Part shown: piece after piece, positions 25,825 through 37,599 of the stretch
Layout of the letters: every line of letters begins with the position of its first letter
Position numbering within the stretch: the stretch's first letter is position 1
NCBI GenBank assembly: GCA_030562195.1
Contig: JAUJPP010000012.1
Coordinates: forward strand, 21,452,001-21,516,000
Direction: 5' to 3'
DNA from: Nipponacmea schrenckii
Taxonomy: Eukaryota > Mollusca > Gastropoda > Lottiidae
Length of the DNA: 64,000 bases
The notes under the pieces: generated by a model
Databases searched by the model: none
Seen by the model: only the letters and a program-made list of their open reading frames with translations
Told to the model about the DNA's origin: nothing
Translations under genes and position numbers: made by a program

Positions 25825-25912
25825 GGGGGGGGGGGGGGTCCTGTAGCACAGTTGGATAGAGAAAACGTAAACTTTCTCTGGTTTCGTCCTACAAACGGTT
25901 GTCGGTGGTTCT
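25825..25912 (+). mobile_element. Poly-G tract followed by tRNA-like (SINE-type) fragment
   Basis: Fourteen G (25825-25838) run into GGTCCTGTAGCACAGTTGG then ATAGAG, a very good match to the tRNA 5' end and polymerase III A box (TAGCTCAGTTGGATAGAG form). A weaker B-box-like GGTTTCGTCC follows at 25880. Spacing is short for an intact tRNA and no acceptor stem closes, so this is probably a tRNA-derived SINE remnant or tRNA pseudogene. Confidence 0.5.
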
Positions 25913-26124
25913 ACTCATGGGCGATGATTTAAACAATCCAAAAAGGTTTACCCAAGGTCCAGCTAGTAGAAATGATGTTAGTTCCTTTCCTTTAAAAAAA
26001 AAGTTTTTGGTTCTTTTCCCTTTCTTTGGTTTCCGAAGATGAGGAGTGCGTTCGATGCAGGTGTTGAGATGTTTAGGGTAGAATAATTTCCGGTATGAAA
26101 TCCAGTTCAAGATGGCGGCCAAAC

Positions 26125-26283
26125 CTCTTGAGTTCTAATTATCGCCTTGTTTTGCCTTCCACGGCACCTCGGTGAAGCTGTGGCGGAAGTTGGAAAGGAA
26201 AATGGCGGATTTGTTTCTAGTAATTGGTAGCTATAATTGTCGTCTGTGAAATCAAACGTTGCTGGGGGTCTCGTCTCTGCTGC
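26125..26283 (-). CDS. Candidate internal exon, product unknown
   Basis: On the minus strand a good splice acceptor (TAATTAATTTTTGTTTCAG) precedes 26283. The frame then runs 53 codons, without stops, to a possible donor (CAAGAG then GTTTGG) at 26125, giving a symmetric phase 0-0 exon of 159 bp. The translation starts AAETRPPATFDF and includes DDNYSYQLLE, NPPFSFPTS and SPRCRGRQNKA: a mixed, non-repetitive composition unlike the low-complexity frames elsewhere in the window. No family is recognised. If the weak donor is not used, the frame continues five codons to a TGA at 26107. A nearby AAGATGGCGGCC (26109) is a YY1-type motif. It could equally be chance; no neighbouring exon was identified. 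Confidence 0.25.
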
Positions 26284-26294
26284 CTGAAACAAAA

Positions 26295-26484
26295 ATTAAT
26301 TAGTGTAAAGGTCTAATTAGTGATATTCTAATTAGGGGTGGAAACATCCACCGACAGGGGGCGCCAATATTGTCGATAATTGAAAAATGGCAGCAGTCCG
26401 AAGCTTATAAAAGTCAGAAAAATTAGTGATGATGGGTGTTATGGTTAGGTTTAGTTGGTTTTATGCCAAGCACAAATTAATAAC
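26295..26484. other. Spacer upstream of candidate exon
   Basis: Contains GGTCTAATTAGTGATATTC and repeated CTAATTAG strings near 26311 and 26328; no gene. Confidence 0.4.
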
Positions 26485-26489
26485 TACTG

Positions 26490-27085
26490 TTTATGCTCTA
26501 GCCTCATGCGCTACCTGATGGACAAGATATACTCCAGTAACCACAGAAAAAACTATCATCATACCAAGCACTATCTGATATCGAAGCGGACAAGATAGTT
26601 CTATATACATTTGTACTTTTAAGACCAAAGAAAACTATTATCAAGCCAAGCAATATCTGATAACGAATTGGACAAGATAGTTTTATATACTTGTGTACTT
26701 TTAAGACCAAAGAAAACTATTATCAAGCCAAGCACTATCTGATAACGAAGCGGACAGGATAGTTCTATATACATTTGTACTTTTAGGGCCAAAGAAAACT
26801 ATTATCAAGCCAAGCACTATCTGATAACGAATTGGACAAGATAGTTCTTTATACTTTTGTACTATTAACTATTTTTATAACAAGCACTAATTAATAGCGA
26901 ATCGGATAAGATAGTTCTATATACATTTGTACTTTTAAGACCAAAGAAAACTGTTAACATGCCAATCACTATCTTATAACGAATTGTACAAGATAGTTTT
27001 ATATACTCTAGTACTATGAAAACCACAGAAAAGTATTATCATACCAAACACTAGTTGTTAGCGAATGGGACAAGATAGTTTGACT
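26490..27085 (+). repeat. 82-bp tandem repeat, about seven copies
   Basis: The phrase CCAAGCACTATCTGATA ends at 26580, 26662, 26744 and 26826, an exact 82-bp period. Each unit also has GGACAAGATAGTTCTATA, then ACTTTTAAGACCAAAG and AAAACTATTATCA. Outer units (26490-26563 and 26860-27085) are diverged. Confidence 0.93.
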
Positions 27086-27089
27086 TGTC

Positions 27090-27820
27090 AATACACGACT
27101 AGCTCGTCTAGGAGTTTGAAATATTGAAATTGTTTCCAGTTATAAAAGAACTCTAATAATTCTCCGAATCCATTCATATTTCTGTCACTTCAATCTCCCC
27201 ACTAATGGCATTTTCCCGCGCTACCTGATTAATCGCAGACGAATTCCTAAGCCGGCCTTTTTTTTAATATCAGAAATTAATATTCGCCTACAACATCAAA
27301 AATACAGTAACATCAACAGAAAATCAGCAAAAATTCACGTGCTAAGCTATTTCATTAAAAACTAGAAACGTGTCACGTGCGTCTGATATTGACGTCTGCG
27401 TAAGTTCGTGCACGTGGTCTACGACCTAATCCGCGGCTGAATTCTCTTCGGCTCGTGTTTAATATTTAGAAAGGCTTCTCGTGTAAATCGTTCCAATCTT
27501 CTCGAGGTCGTTAAGGGGGCGCTTTAAGTCATTCATTGATGGGATTTTGACGTGAAAGAGGGTGATTCCAGTTCTGATTTTACAAGAAAATAATAGCAGG
27601 GACTATTACACGGCTTGTTGGAGAGAATACAGTCTCATTTAGCAGTAACTAACTTGTCAAACATCTATTTTAAAGAGGGTCACGTGATGGGGGTCAAATC
27701 TCGTAAATCAGCGCTAAATCTCATCTCCTTAGCGATAACATCGACACGCTATTTTATGCAATTTGTTGATTAAATATTTTCAGTCGAAAATAGCATCAAA
27801 ATAAAATGAATATAAATAAA
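27090..27820. promoter_or_regulatory. E-box-bearing, repeat-free block
   Basis: Three CACGTG sites lie at about 27337, 27376 and 27411, with another at 27681, in a less AT-rich, repeat-free stretch (27180-27740). CACGTG binds bHLH-type factors (USF, MYC/MAX, MITF/TFE). A regulatory role is inferred from the clustering alone. Confidence 0.3.
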
Positions 27821-27834
27821 TTTACACCCTTTTG

Positions 27835-27890
27835 TTCTGTTCTGTCTACTAATGGAGTTACCGACGTGCAGTGTGCAATGAGATAAACTT
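27835..27890 (-). repeat. Dispersed-module copy
   Basis: CTGTCTACTAATGGAGTTACC is followed directly by GACGTGCAGTGTGCAATGAG, joining a piece of the 51-bp family phrase to the module of the 4.3-kb array (reverse complement). The same order is seen at 46.8-46.9 kb. Confidence 0.5.
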
Positions 27891-27965
27891 TGCAATGAAA
27901 GACATAAGTCCACTCTTTATAAATTTCCAAATGTTGGGGGAATTAAAGTGAACACCCTGTAGCAC

Positions 27966-28112
27966 ATGGGGTCTAAGTTAATTGTTAAGAGTGTGCAACT
28001 AGGGGCATTTTGCATGGACACAGACATAACGCTGTATCCATTTGGAACCTTCTAGGCATGGAGTCTTAGTTCATTGTCCCATCCGAACAACTAGACGCTT
28101 TTTCCATGTAAA
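27966..28112 (+). repeat. ~91-bp degenerate tandem duplication
   Basis: CATGGGGTCTAAGTTAATTG (27966) through CAACTAGGGGC and TTTTGCATGG recurs at 28057 as CATGGAGTCTTAGTTCATTG through CAACTAGACGC and TTTTTCCATG. Confidence 0.65.
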
Positions 28113-28980
28113 GCTCTTCCTATCTTCAGCATTAAAATTCTTGAAAACTCAACTTGAGGTGATTTTGATTGTCCAGTCATCTGGTCAGTCACTTGAATTA
28201 ATTTAAAATTTTGACTTTTTATCCAATCGAATTACTGTTTTGCTTAAAATCTAGATTACATTTACGCTTATTTTGGAGAATGTGGCTCCAGTCAGAAAAC
28301 TTGAAGACTGCTGAAAGAGTGGAACCATTAAAAATAATGTAAAACAATTCTAAAATTTAGTGCCACTGCCAGTCTGAAGAATCTGGGTTACAAGAACTTT
28401 GATATTTACTTTTATGATTCCAAATAATTGAAGTTTACGTTGAAGCTTAATAAAAATAGCAACTTGCTCAAGACAAATATTGAAAAGACGCTTCAGGTCG
28501 ATACATGCCAAATTCCAAGTCTTAAATTACAGTGATGGCAGAGGGCATTCGAAGGGTTGAACTCGCTCAGTTGTATATTGGAATCAGGTGAGTAGAGAAG
28601 TACCGCAACATTTATAGATTCAAATATCATACTGTGAACACTCATAAAAGAAACCCGAGATGACAAACCTACTAGCACATATAAAAATCGCTGAAATAGG
28701 GTTTTACATCCAACAGAACAGATAATATTGTAAACGATGCTCTTGACGACAGCGTGTCAAATCAGTTTTCAATACCCGAAATAAAAACAGTTCTAGCCAA
28801 GCCTTACTTTTTTACGTCATAAAAGGCCTAGGTTTTGGAAAACCAATTTTCAAAGTGTAAAGCCGTTAGAGTTAAACCCTTTAAATTAATAGAAACTTTG
28901 ACTAAAACATTATCCCAGGGCACGAATCGAAGACGAGGCAGAAAATTCAATTAAAATAGAGAAACATCAAAGACGTCGCC
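28113..28980. other. No gene seen
   Basis: Low-repeat DNA. The minus-strand frame at 28493-28678 is unrecognised. Confidence 0.5.
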
Positions 28981-28986
28981 TGAGGA

Positions 28987-29012
28987 CACGTGACATGCAC
29001 GTGACTCACGTG
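28987..29012. promoter_or_regulatory. Triple CACGTGAC E-box cluster
   Basis: CACGTG occurs at 28987, 28998 and 29007, and every copy is followed by A (CACGTGAC, CACGTGACT, CACGTGACA). CACGTGAC is the MITF/TFE/USF-type E-box. Three in 26 bp is far beyond chance density in AT-rich DNA. Confidence 0.55.
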
Positions 29013-29014
29013 AC

Positions 29015-29478
29015 AGGTGTGAAACGGCGTTAGGTTGTGAATGTTATCACCCAATAGAGACGAGAGTTTTGAAACATAATTTTCCAATATTTGTCTTAAA
29101 TTATGAGGCAGACATAACGTTTCAATTTTATAGCCAATCCAAATAAACATATTCTACGTTTCATCTTAATGGTTTTTTTTTCTTTTTACGCTTTTAGGAA
29201 ACAGACTATAACTCAAAAATAAGGTTGTAACAAGATTGAACAGTAATAGTGACGTCAAAGTTTATTTTCGCTTTGACTGGATATCCAGGAACCACAAAAA
29301 ACGAATGGCAGAAAGAAGGCTACAAACGCCAATGTTAACGTACTTGTCTATTTTAATAATATAAAATATGTTATTTACATTTTACCTTTACGAATTGGAA
29401 ATTGAAAAAAAAATCTCTTGTCGTTGTCCTGTCAAAATTTCCTTCATAGTACACTGACTGGTTTCATTCGTCCATTAG
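29015..29478. other. No gene seen
   Basis: The minus-strand frame at 28947-29150 overlaps the E-box cluster and is not credible as coding. Confidence 0.5.
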
Positions 29479-29479
29479 G

Positions 29480-29675
29480 TGTACCGAATTAAGACGTAAA
29501 ACTCCATTCAATTTCATGTGAAGAAACGAAGGACGCAAAAAAAAAAAAATCCATTTCATTTACCTGCACGGAGGCAACTGTTTTAATTCAAAATGAAAAG
29601 AAAATCAAAGACATTAATTTCAAGAGTCGGATCAAACGAAATGGAATGGAGTTTTACGCCCTACCTTTCTTGCAA
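29480..29675. repeat. Isolated copies of the 51-bp family
   Basis: Minus-orientation fragment at about 29490-29517 (AAGACGTAAAACTCCATTC), another at about 29550-29566 (CCATTTCATTT, followed by CCTGCACGGAGGCAAC), and a plus-orientation copy at 29640-29672 (GGAATGGAGTTTTACGCCC). These have the ACGT/ACGCC form rather than the ATATCC form of the arrays. Confidence 0.75.
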
Positions 29676-29679
29676 TCGT

Positions 29680-30745
29680 ATCAAAAAGGATCAATCAAAG
29701 TTCAATTAATTAAAACAACTTTAAATATTTTTTCATTAAATCATCTCCCTTTGAAGAAAGCGAGAAACACAATTTAATAAAAGTAACACGGATTTGACGC
29801 TATTCTAATCTCGACGGTGACAAAGGAAAAGTTAAGTCATTAGTTTCTGCTATGAAATATGGTATCCAGGTGGCATGCGAGACGACGGACAAATTAAGCT
29901 AGGTGTTATTCCGTGCTGCACCGTCTACACTATTTAATAACGAAACAGATTATACTATTGAAATTCAAAGGATTAAGAATCTAATACCCGTGATCTATTG
30001 AAAAGACGGTGAATAGCTTTATTGTATCCTTGTAAAAAAGGTCCGGATGACTTGCTAATACCAGTAAACTCATTCTTTGTGTTTGATAAATCAGCGCACA
30101 CCAAATTTAATAATTATGATCTTGTCACCAAGGGGCTGTCAGCCGATCAAAAGTTACGTGGCGAAGTCAGGTAGTGCACGAATTATTCGCTACAACGCTT
30201 TCTAATTATGAAATTTTCTAATCATAAAAGGAAAAACAAACATCTGAAACTTCTCAATAGCAAGGCATTCAATATATTTCAATACAATGTTGCTAAATTT
30301 ATCCAACTTTTATTCAAATGGGAAAATGATTTAGGTGGGGATCGCTAGAAAACTGTTGAGGTGTAAAAAGTACAGAAAAACAACTTGGCATAGTAAGGCG
30401 TATCAATTCTGTACTAATCTATGTGTACGGTGTAAATTTGCAGTAATGAAATTCATTGGTTGTAAAAAAGAAAAAAAAAATTCAGAACAGAAATTCGCCT
30501 GTTTTCTTTACGTATGCTGTTGTCAGCGAATGGATTTTGCTTATTAAGATAAGATTTTAATACGTTGATTTGCTCAGGAGTTATAAAGCAATAAGAAAGA
30601 TTGTATTTATGACAATTAAAACCTGGAACATTAATTACATACAGAGTAATTTCCCTTTACTTACAGCTCTTCAATCAATAAGTTATAAAAGGTATAGGAA
30701 ATTATAGAATTTCTACGCAGGAAATCAGAACTAGGCCTACTTACT
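29680..30745. other. No gene seen
   Basis: The frame at 30335-30547 (cysteine- and lysine-rich) has no recognisable motif spacing. Confidence 0.5.
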
Positions 30746-30749
30746 CCGA

Positions 30750-30900
30750 ACAGACAATGGATGAATGAATATATTGAATTACTGAATGAATGACTGAATG
30801 GAAGAATAAAATGCATGGACGAATAAAATGAACGAATAAACGGAGCTTTATGTCCTACTTTCAATGAATGAATAAAAGAAATGAGTTGCAGGTCCTATTA
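30750..30900 (+). repeat. GAAT-rich simple sequence with 51-bp family fragments
   Basis: Imperfect GAAT/GAATGAAT repeats (30755-30838) lead into ACGGAGCTTTATGTCCTAC (30840) and GAGTTGCAGGTCCTATTA (30882), diverged copies of the family phrase. Confidence 0.6.
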
Positions 30901-31590
30901 TTCTGAAAATTAATATATAAAACAATTATGGAAATTTATGATAATTTTTAGTTAATTCTAAGTACTTTTTGTACGTAAATAAATTACTATGCTGATTAAA
31001 AATGGACAACGTTGATCAGTGTACAACGAGGTAAAGAAGGTTTACTTTCTTTATAAACGATGGACAAATTTAAAACTAAATCAAAATAGCTATGTTGTTT
31101 AATATTACAGATTCTAAAATCAGTTTTCGTCCTAATTTGTAGATCTTTTTGAGAAAAATTAAGGCATAAAGTTTATCCAAAAGAAGAAGAAAAAAATATG
31201 AATTTCTCGTTATTTTTACTACTAAGAGTAGAAATTGATCCAGTCGGGTCAACGAGTTAAATATATACTTTTTAGATCGTAATCCGATTAAATACTAGAT
31301 ATAAGACTGCAGATTCGACCCGAAAACGGACTTCAAGTCCACATGCGGTATTTTAAATACCGTCTGTTTTCGATCTGTTTATTAAACGTTATTATCGTAA
31401 ATAAACAGTTTAAAGTCAAACGGAATCGATTATTAAAACTGTCACATTTGAACGATAAAAACGTCAATATATTATCAAAACCAAAATAGAAACGTAATTT
31501 ATATTTGAAGCTTATATTTAAAAAATTAAAGTGCACTACAATAATTTCAAAACTTTTCCAAAAGACATTCTGTTATCTTTGATTTTAAGC
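30901..31590. other. No gene seen
   Basis: AT-rich; the minus-strand frame at 31333-31536 is unrecognised. Confidence 0.5.
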
Positions 31591-31593
31591 GGT

Positions 31594-31872
31594 CATGTAC
31601 TTGATCGCAGGAACATAGATCTGTCCATTTAATACTCATGTACTTGATCGCAGGAACATAGATCTGTCCATTTATTACACATGTACTTGATCGCAAGAAA
31701 TAGATCTGTCCATTTAATACTTAAACGGTCATGTACTTGATTGCCAACAGGATAAAATAGATCTGTCCATTTATTACACATGTACTTGATCGCAAGAACA
31801 TAGATCTGTCCATTTATTACACATGTACTTGATCGCAAGAACATAGATCTGTCCATTTATTACACATGTACT
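31594..31872 (+). repeat. 43-bp minisatellite, seven copies
   Basis: CATGTACTTGATCGCA begins at 31594, 31637, 31680, 31730, 31779, 31822 and 31865 (last partial). The basic period is 43 bp; the fourth and fifth steps are 50 and 49 bp because of insertions (TTAAACGGT and CAACAGGATAAA). Each unit ends AGATCTGTCCATTTATTACA. Confidence 0.95.
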
Positions 31873-31874
31873 TA

Positions 31875-33775
31875 TGTAATCTTTGACGAATTGTACATTA
31901 AATTATTGTATATTTTTCTTTTGTTTTTCTCTTGAGTTTGAGAATTGGAGTTAAAAATGATTTTTTTTTAAGATGAAAAATTGAGGCAATAATTCAATTC
32001 AAACCTACCCAGATGCCATGCTACACTAATTTTAAGCTTTAAATTGTAAAATTTTAGCTCCACTACAATAATTACCATTCAAAATTCTTAATAGAAGGAT
32101 GTGATAGTGTCACACAGTCAGTCCGAAGTGTCCGAGGAGGGATAGAAGATATGTCGTGCTACCTCAATAAATAATACACGAATAAGCAATTCTGACCAAC
32201 TCTTTGGATAAGTAGGCTACTATACATTACCACACAGGAAGGAAGTAAATTCCAAATATCCAGACTTATTCAAAGTATATATTTTTTTTTATCTTTGACA
32301 AAATTTCAGACTTTTTGAATTATTCTGTTCAAAAAAAAATCGTGCTAACGAAGTAACTTATTATAGCTTTTAATTGACTTCTGTTGAAAATCGCCATCCC
32401 ATTCACCCCATGTATTCAATCAGCACAAAAACAACCGACAGTATTCCATTCAACATCTATTCCGCCTTTTAAATCACTTAATAACACCACAATTTCTTTT
32501 TATACCAAAATAAAGCTAATTTGACTAGCTCCGTCTATTAGCGACTCCTTAAAATTGTGGAATTGAAAAGAAACGAAACGTGTGATAAAAATTGCGGTAA
32601 ATGAAAAAAGCCTCAATTAGTAAGGAGAGTTTTAGAAAAGGGGGGTAATGAGATCGAATAAGGACTAATTACACGAGTTATGGCCCCTGAGGAAATAAAT
32701 TTGTTACAATTTATCTTCCTGAATATTTAATGAACCTTCAGTCAAAATCCAGAAAATCTCCAATTAATTCAAATATTTTCGTTTTTTGTTTAACTTGCGA
32801 TGTTATTATAAAAATTGTAGACACCAATTAAAATAAAATATATAAAGACTTTCTTCAATGCCGTCTTAACGTAACTTTTGGTCAAGCCAATCTAAAAGAC
32901 GGGAAGCTAAGTGCAATAGAATTTAAATCTCCGTTTCTATTTTCTTTGTAATTTTGATGAAATAAACGTCGAACGTAGATGACGGTCCACATCTTTAGGG
33001 GTTGGATTTAGGCAAAGAAAATGTACAAATAACAAAACTGTCTTAAACAAGAAACATCAATATTCAATGTCGCTTTTACAGAACTCAAATTTTCGATACA
33101 ATTTTTAAATTTCCTTCAAAAGAAATGGGAAATTGAAGAAATTTAACGAACCCTTTGTCAATATTTCCAATATTGCACACTGCGAGTGCAAAGAAACCAC
33201 AAGAAATATTCATGTAACTTTTAGAGGGCTTAAACAGCGGTATAAATAACTACACTCATGATTTGAAAAAGTTGAGATAAAAATTTGCACAAATATCGCC
33301 ATTTTTATCCTCTCTTTAACCAATATTAATGCATAAATTTGGGAGAAAATTGGTCTCTCAATTTTTGCAATGTAAATATTAATTCTGATTTTAATATTCC
33401 AGACACCATTTTCTTTTTACAAATATTATTTCGTTTTCTGTTTAATAGCGGAATGTTGCCAATTCCAGCAAATGAACGAAGAAAAATCTGAATTTTGTTG
33501 GACAGAAATTCACATAAATCTCTCGCTGAGTGCTAGTAAATAAAATGCGGATTGACATGTGGAATACGGGTCGATTTTATGACAGGCCTTCTATTCATGA
33601 AGTCTATGAGTATTATTTGTTATTCGTTAACTCGGGTCTGATCCGATATCTCCGTGTCTCATCGATTTTCTCGAGGTTGAAGTCAGTCGACACTAACAGA
33701 TTCATACTAAATCAGCAAGCAAGAGTTCGTTAAAGGAATAGTATAGTGTAAAAAGAGAAATAAACTAAAATTATC
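31875..33775. other. AT-rich DNA, no gene seen
   Basis: Contains ATATTGCACACTGCGAGTG near 33172, a copy of the 4.3-kb module core. The frame at 33530-33733 is unrecognised. Confidence 0.5.
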
Positions 33776-33789
33776 AAATTCTATTAATA

Positions 33790-34225
33790 TTACAATATCT
33801 TCAAATATCCCTATCAAAATTATTATCAAAATTACAAGAAGAAAACTTACAAATACAGGATAGACTTTTTTAAATCACAAGGAGAAGATTTGAATACCAA
33901 CAAAACTATCGTTCATATCACAAGGAGAATTATTTTATCACATAATACGCCTATTAAAATCGTTATTCATATCACAAGGAGAAAATTGAAATATCACAAT
34001 TACCAATAACAAAGCTGAAACTGGCAATAACAAAACTATTATTCCAATCACAAAACTTTTATACAAATCACAAAAATATTATTCAAATCACAAAACTATT
34101 ATTCAAATCATAAAACTATTATTCACATCACAAAACTATTATTCAAATTACAAAACTATATTCAAATTACAAAACTATAATTCAAATTACAAAACTATTA
34201 TTCCAATCACAAAACTATTGTGAAA
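33790..34225 (+). repeat. ~20-bp minisatellite (CACAAAACTATTATTC)
   Basis: The right half (34020-34220) is a fairly regular ~20-bp array of AAATCACAAAACTATTATTC units. The left half has a different layer: CATATCACAAGGAGAA occurs three times between about 33875 and 33990 with irregular spacing. Confidence 0.88.
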
Positions 34226-34452
34226 ACAGAAGCATACCTATAAGAACTGTGAATTAAATCACAAGTAAAATCAAAAACAATTGATATACTTTTAGCATTT
34301 TAGTGTTGCTATCATAAACAACGTAAGACAACTCACTTGATTTGACGGAGCGACTCCTTCACCATAAACAAATACCATTAAAAGCATTGTTACAAGTTTA
34401 TGAATGCTAAAAATCCTGAAGGCCATGACCTCCAATATAACATGTTCTATTG

Positions 34453-34516
34453 ATGCTACGAGTTCGACCCCGGTTATTATCCCAAAGCAATTTATCAAGC
34501 AATAACCGCTGAGTGG
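34453..34516 (-). mobile_element. tRNA-like (SINE-type) fragment, minus strand
   Basis: Read on the minus strand, CCACTCAGCGGTTATTGC matches the tRNA D-arm/A-box pattern (CTCAGCGGTTAGAGC form). About 35 bases on, CCGGGGTCGAACTCG resembles a T-arm/B box. No clean acceptor stem is seen. The 90-codon frame over it (34292-34564) is not considered coding. Confidence 0.4.
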
Positions 34517-34564
34517 GTTCGAATTAGGTGAATTTTCGGGGACCTTTTTACATGCTCGGCTCAT

Positions 34565-35150
34565 GTTTTATAACTCTACTGTGGCTAAAATAAACACAGA
34601 AACACGTAAATCAAGACAATTCCTCGCTAAATTCCACATTCCCTTTTTTCAGAATTTCTCACAAATTTGATTAGAATTCCTAATTTCCAAGATTCCTCGC
34701 CCAGACTTGTACAAATTGAAATAAATTTTACAAGTGGTCATTAATCTCTCTCCAATATTTTACAACAAATTCGCATTTTTCTTAACACATTTCGAGGATT
34801 AAAAAAGATAACGGTTTTTCCCCAAGTTAGATTTTGATACAGATGAAGTCATACTGTTAATGTATGTTAGAATTTCAAAGCCCAAAAATAGAACAATATT
34901 CTTGAAATTTTCGATAAGCATCACGTAAACTTTGGCGTTTTAATTAAAATATCATTTTCAACCATCGTTAAATTGCTTATTGCCGATTCTGAAGTGTCCT
35001 ATTTGACACTTGTCTATTGTTGGCACACCCAAGCAAATGTTCCTATGGGATCCAATATTCCTCTGTTATATTTCAGATTTAGAAGTTTGTGAACTTTATT
35101 TTTAATATTTTATATTTTTCAAACTAACTTCACAAACAATACTCTTTCAC
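34565..35150. other. No gene seen
   Basis: AT-rich, without clear repeats. Confidence 0.5.
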
Positions 35151-35152
35151 AG

Positions 35153-35194
35153 GATGTTATGCCTACATACCTGCGCCTGTGCTTTCATAACATC
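35153..35194. other. Perfect 9-bp inverted repeat
   Basis: GATGTTATG (35153-35161) is mirrored by CATAACATC (35186-35194) around a 24-base loop. It could be a hairpin or a chance palindrome. Confidence 0.35.
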
Positions 35195-35199
35195 ACTTA

Positions 35200-37045
35200 A
35201 CCGTAACCAACCCACAATTCCAATATAATAGTAAAAAAAATTATTTTCGGTTCTGTTTCAATGGAATTGTAGTTACCAATATACATTCCTTGTGGGTCTG
35301 GGATAAATTGAAAGCCTTTATCTGCTCAAATTAAACAAAATTATATTTTTATATTACAGTTTTCTTGTAAAGATCCTAAGTTGATATCTAAATTCTGCTC
35401 TACTATACCATACACAAGCCAAGATTGGAATGATTATTAGTTGACAAACTCAAACGTAAGTGACATGGTGCATCAGGAAGGGAAATTAAAATATGTCTTC
35501 AAGTTACATACGAATTCTATATTATGGAATCATATGATCATATTTAGACTTATATAGTCAAATCAAACCAGCAAGCCAAAGCCATGTTGGATTAACGTTG
35601 TAATAGACAAGCGCCAGACCGATGCAATATCAAGCTAACCGAATTATGAAAATATGTGAAATTTATTTAGTGAGGTGACATTGAGGGTTAATGCAATACG
35701 ATTTCTATCGCTTCTTAATTTCCTGTCACATCACGTGACCACCTAACTTTATTTACTCTTATTTTGTTAGAGAGCTCTTGATCAATCAGGGTTATCCCCC
35801 CTGCCGAGTTTTCGCGATTCTATCCAAATAACGTCTATTTATTTTCATATTACTGGCAATCACTTGCTAACTCGATAAAAACCGCCGGTCCCAAATGGGC
35901 TAATAGAAGACAAAGGAGATTTCTGGCAATTTTCGAGCCGCCTGCTGATCTTGTGTGTCGTCTTCTACCAATGCAATTTCACCTTTAACCTTTAATTAAC
36001 CTACACACAACACATCTACGCATGCGCTATTATCACTCCGGACCTGCTCTGCTGGAATTTTTATTTTGGCGACAAATGTTTCATGAATATTTTATGAAAC
36101 GAAAATATACCAAAGTGGATTTCTGTTTTATGAGATTCAAACAGAAGATTTTTTGTTTTTCCAGACCATGGTATTGCCTGATCAAAGAATTAGTTAACAA
36201 AAAGCAGTCTGCCAGACACAGTAGAAATGGCGGGAACTTGAGGCAGATTGTTGTTTGGAGGAAAGAACGTGGCACTAATTAGTATGAATTATGAATTAAT
36301 TGTCTCGATGCCTCAATAACCATTTCAAATATTGAAAAAAATCAGTCAAAGAAAATCTCTTGCTTTTTGTTTCGTTTTCCGACACGAACCAATTAGCAGA
36401 AAATTTCATGAAAATTAGATATTATTTTTTAGGGTAGCCACAACAAGGAGACTTCGATTAATTAGACGTTTTTGAAGATTAATCATCAGAATTCTTAATA
36501 TTTAGGACTCACTCTATTCTACAATGGTATCTCTTTGTCAGATTTATTCAAATGGATGTAGAAGTTTAAATATTTACCTTACCAGCTGATGGTGCTCTTA
36601 TTGATATTACTAACAATATGACGTCATAGGTAAAAAGCATGTTAGAAGATATCGGTTACACTTACAACTTCTACACGTGCCCTATAGATATCTACAGGCA
36701 GGGTTAGCTTACACTTCTAGACACCTGATATCACTTTACATTATGACATACTTCCTCGTTTATGACCGATATACTTCCTCATTTGAAAAGTTTTTTAACA
36801 GGTACCAATAGACTCTCCTTGCGATGTTTTGAATTTCGAATTGTTTTCGAATTTTTTGTTTTGTGCTTTTGAGCATTAGTATTTGCTTTATTTATTGAAT
36901 CGAGAATCAAACTATGACGTCAAAAAAAAATCTAAGCCAAATAGAAGCAGAATATGTCCTTGAAACATATTATACCAAGAACACAAAAACTACTTTGAGT
37001 CCCTTTGAAAACCATGAACAAATGCATCAACACATCATAGAGGGC
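35200..37045. other. No gene seen
   Basis: Contains a small inverted repeat GTTTCAT/ATGAAAC at 36078-36100. The overlapping frames on both strands at 36022-36282 have no recognisable domain. Confidence 0.5.
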
Positions 37046-37049
37046 ACTT

Positions 37050-37595
37050 GAATCGAAAAGATAAAAAGAAGCACAAGATATATATTCTATTTCTGACATT
37101 TATTAACTCAACGTTTCACATGCTCATACAGGTAGTGTTATCAAATATTATATAGAAGCACAAGATATATGGATATACTATTTCTGACAATTATTAACTC
37201 AACGTTTCACATGCTCATAGAGGCGGCGTTATCAAATATTATATAGAATCACAAGATATATAGATATTCTATTTCTGACATTTATTAACTCAACGTTTTA
37301 CATACTCATAGAGGTGGCGTTATCAAATATCTTATAGGACAAGATATATGGATATACTATTTCTGACATTTATTAACTCAACGTTTCACATGCTCATACT
37401 GGCAGTGTTATCAAATATTATAAAGAATCACAAGATATATGGATATACTATTTCTGACAATTATTAACTCAACCTTTCACATGCTCATAGAGGCGGCGTT
37501 ATCAAATATTATAAAGAATCACAAGATATATGGATATACTATTTCTGACAATCAACGTTTTACATGCTCATAAAGGCGGCGTTATTAAGAGTAAA
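37050..37595 (+). repeat. 91-bp tandem repeat, six copies
   Basis: TCAAATATT begins at 37141, 37232, 37323, 37411 and 37502, giving periods of 91, 91, 88 and 91 bp. Each unit includes CACAAGATATATGGATATAC, TTTCTGACATTTATTAACTC and AACGTTTCACATGCTCATAG then AGGCGGCGTT. The last unit has an internal deletion. Confidence 0.95.
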
Positions 37596-37599
37596 AAAA

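Noticed and set aside
25838..25912. Possible functional tRNA gene
   Set aside because: The A box is good, but the B box is poor, spacing is short and no acceptor stem pairs.
31594..31872. CRISPR-like regular spacing
   Set aside because: Units are head-to-tail with no unique spacers, in eukaryotic-type DNA; a simple minisatellite.
34292..34564. 90-codon minus-strand frame with a hydrophobic segment
   Set aside because: Overlaps a tRNA-like/SINE fragment and has no known motif.
36078..36100. Inverted repeat GTTTCAT/ATGAAAC as an operator
   Set aside because: Seven-base arms in AT-rich DNA are expected by chance.
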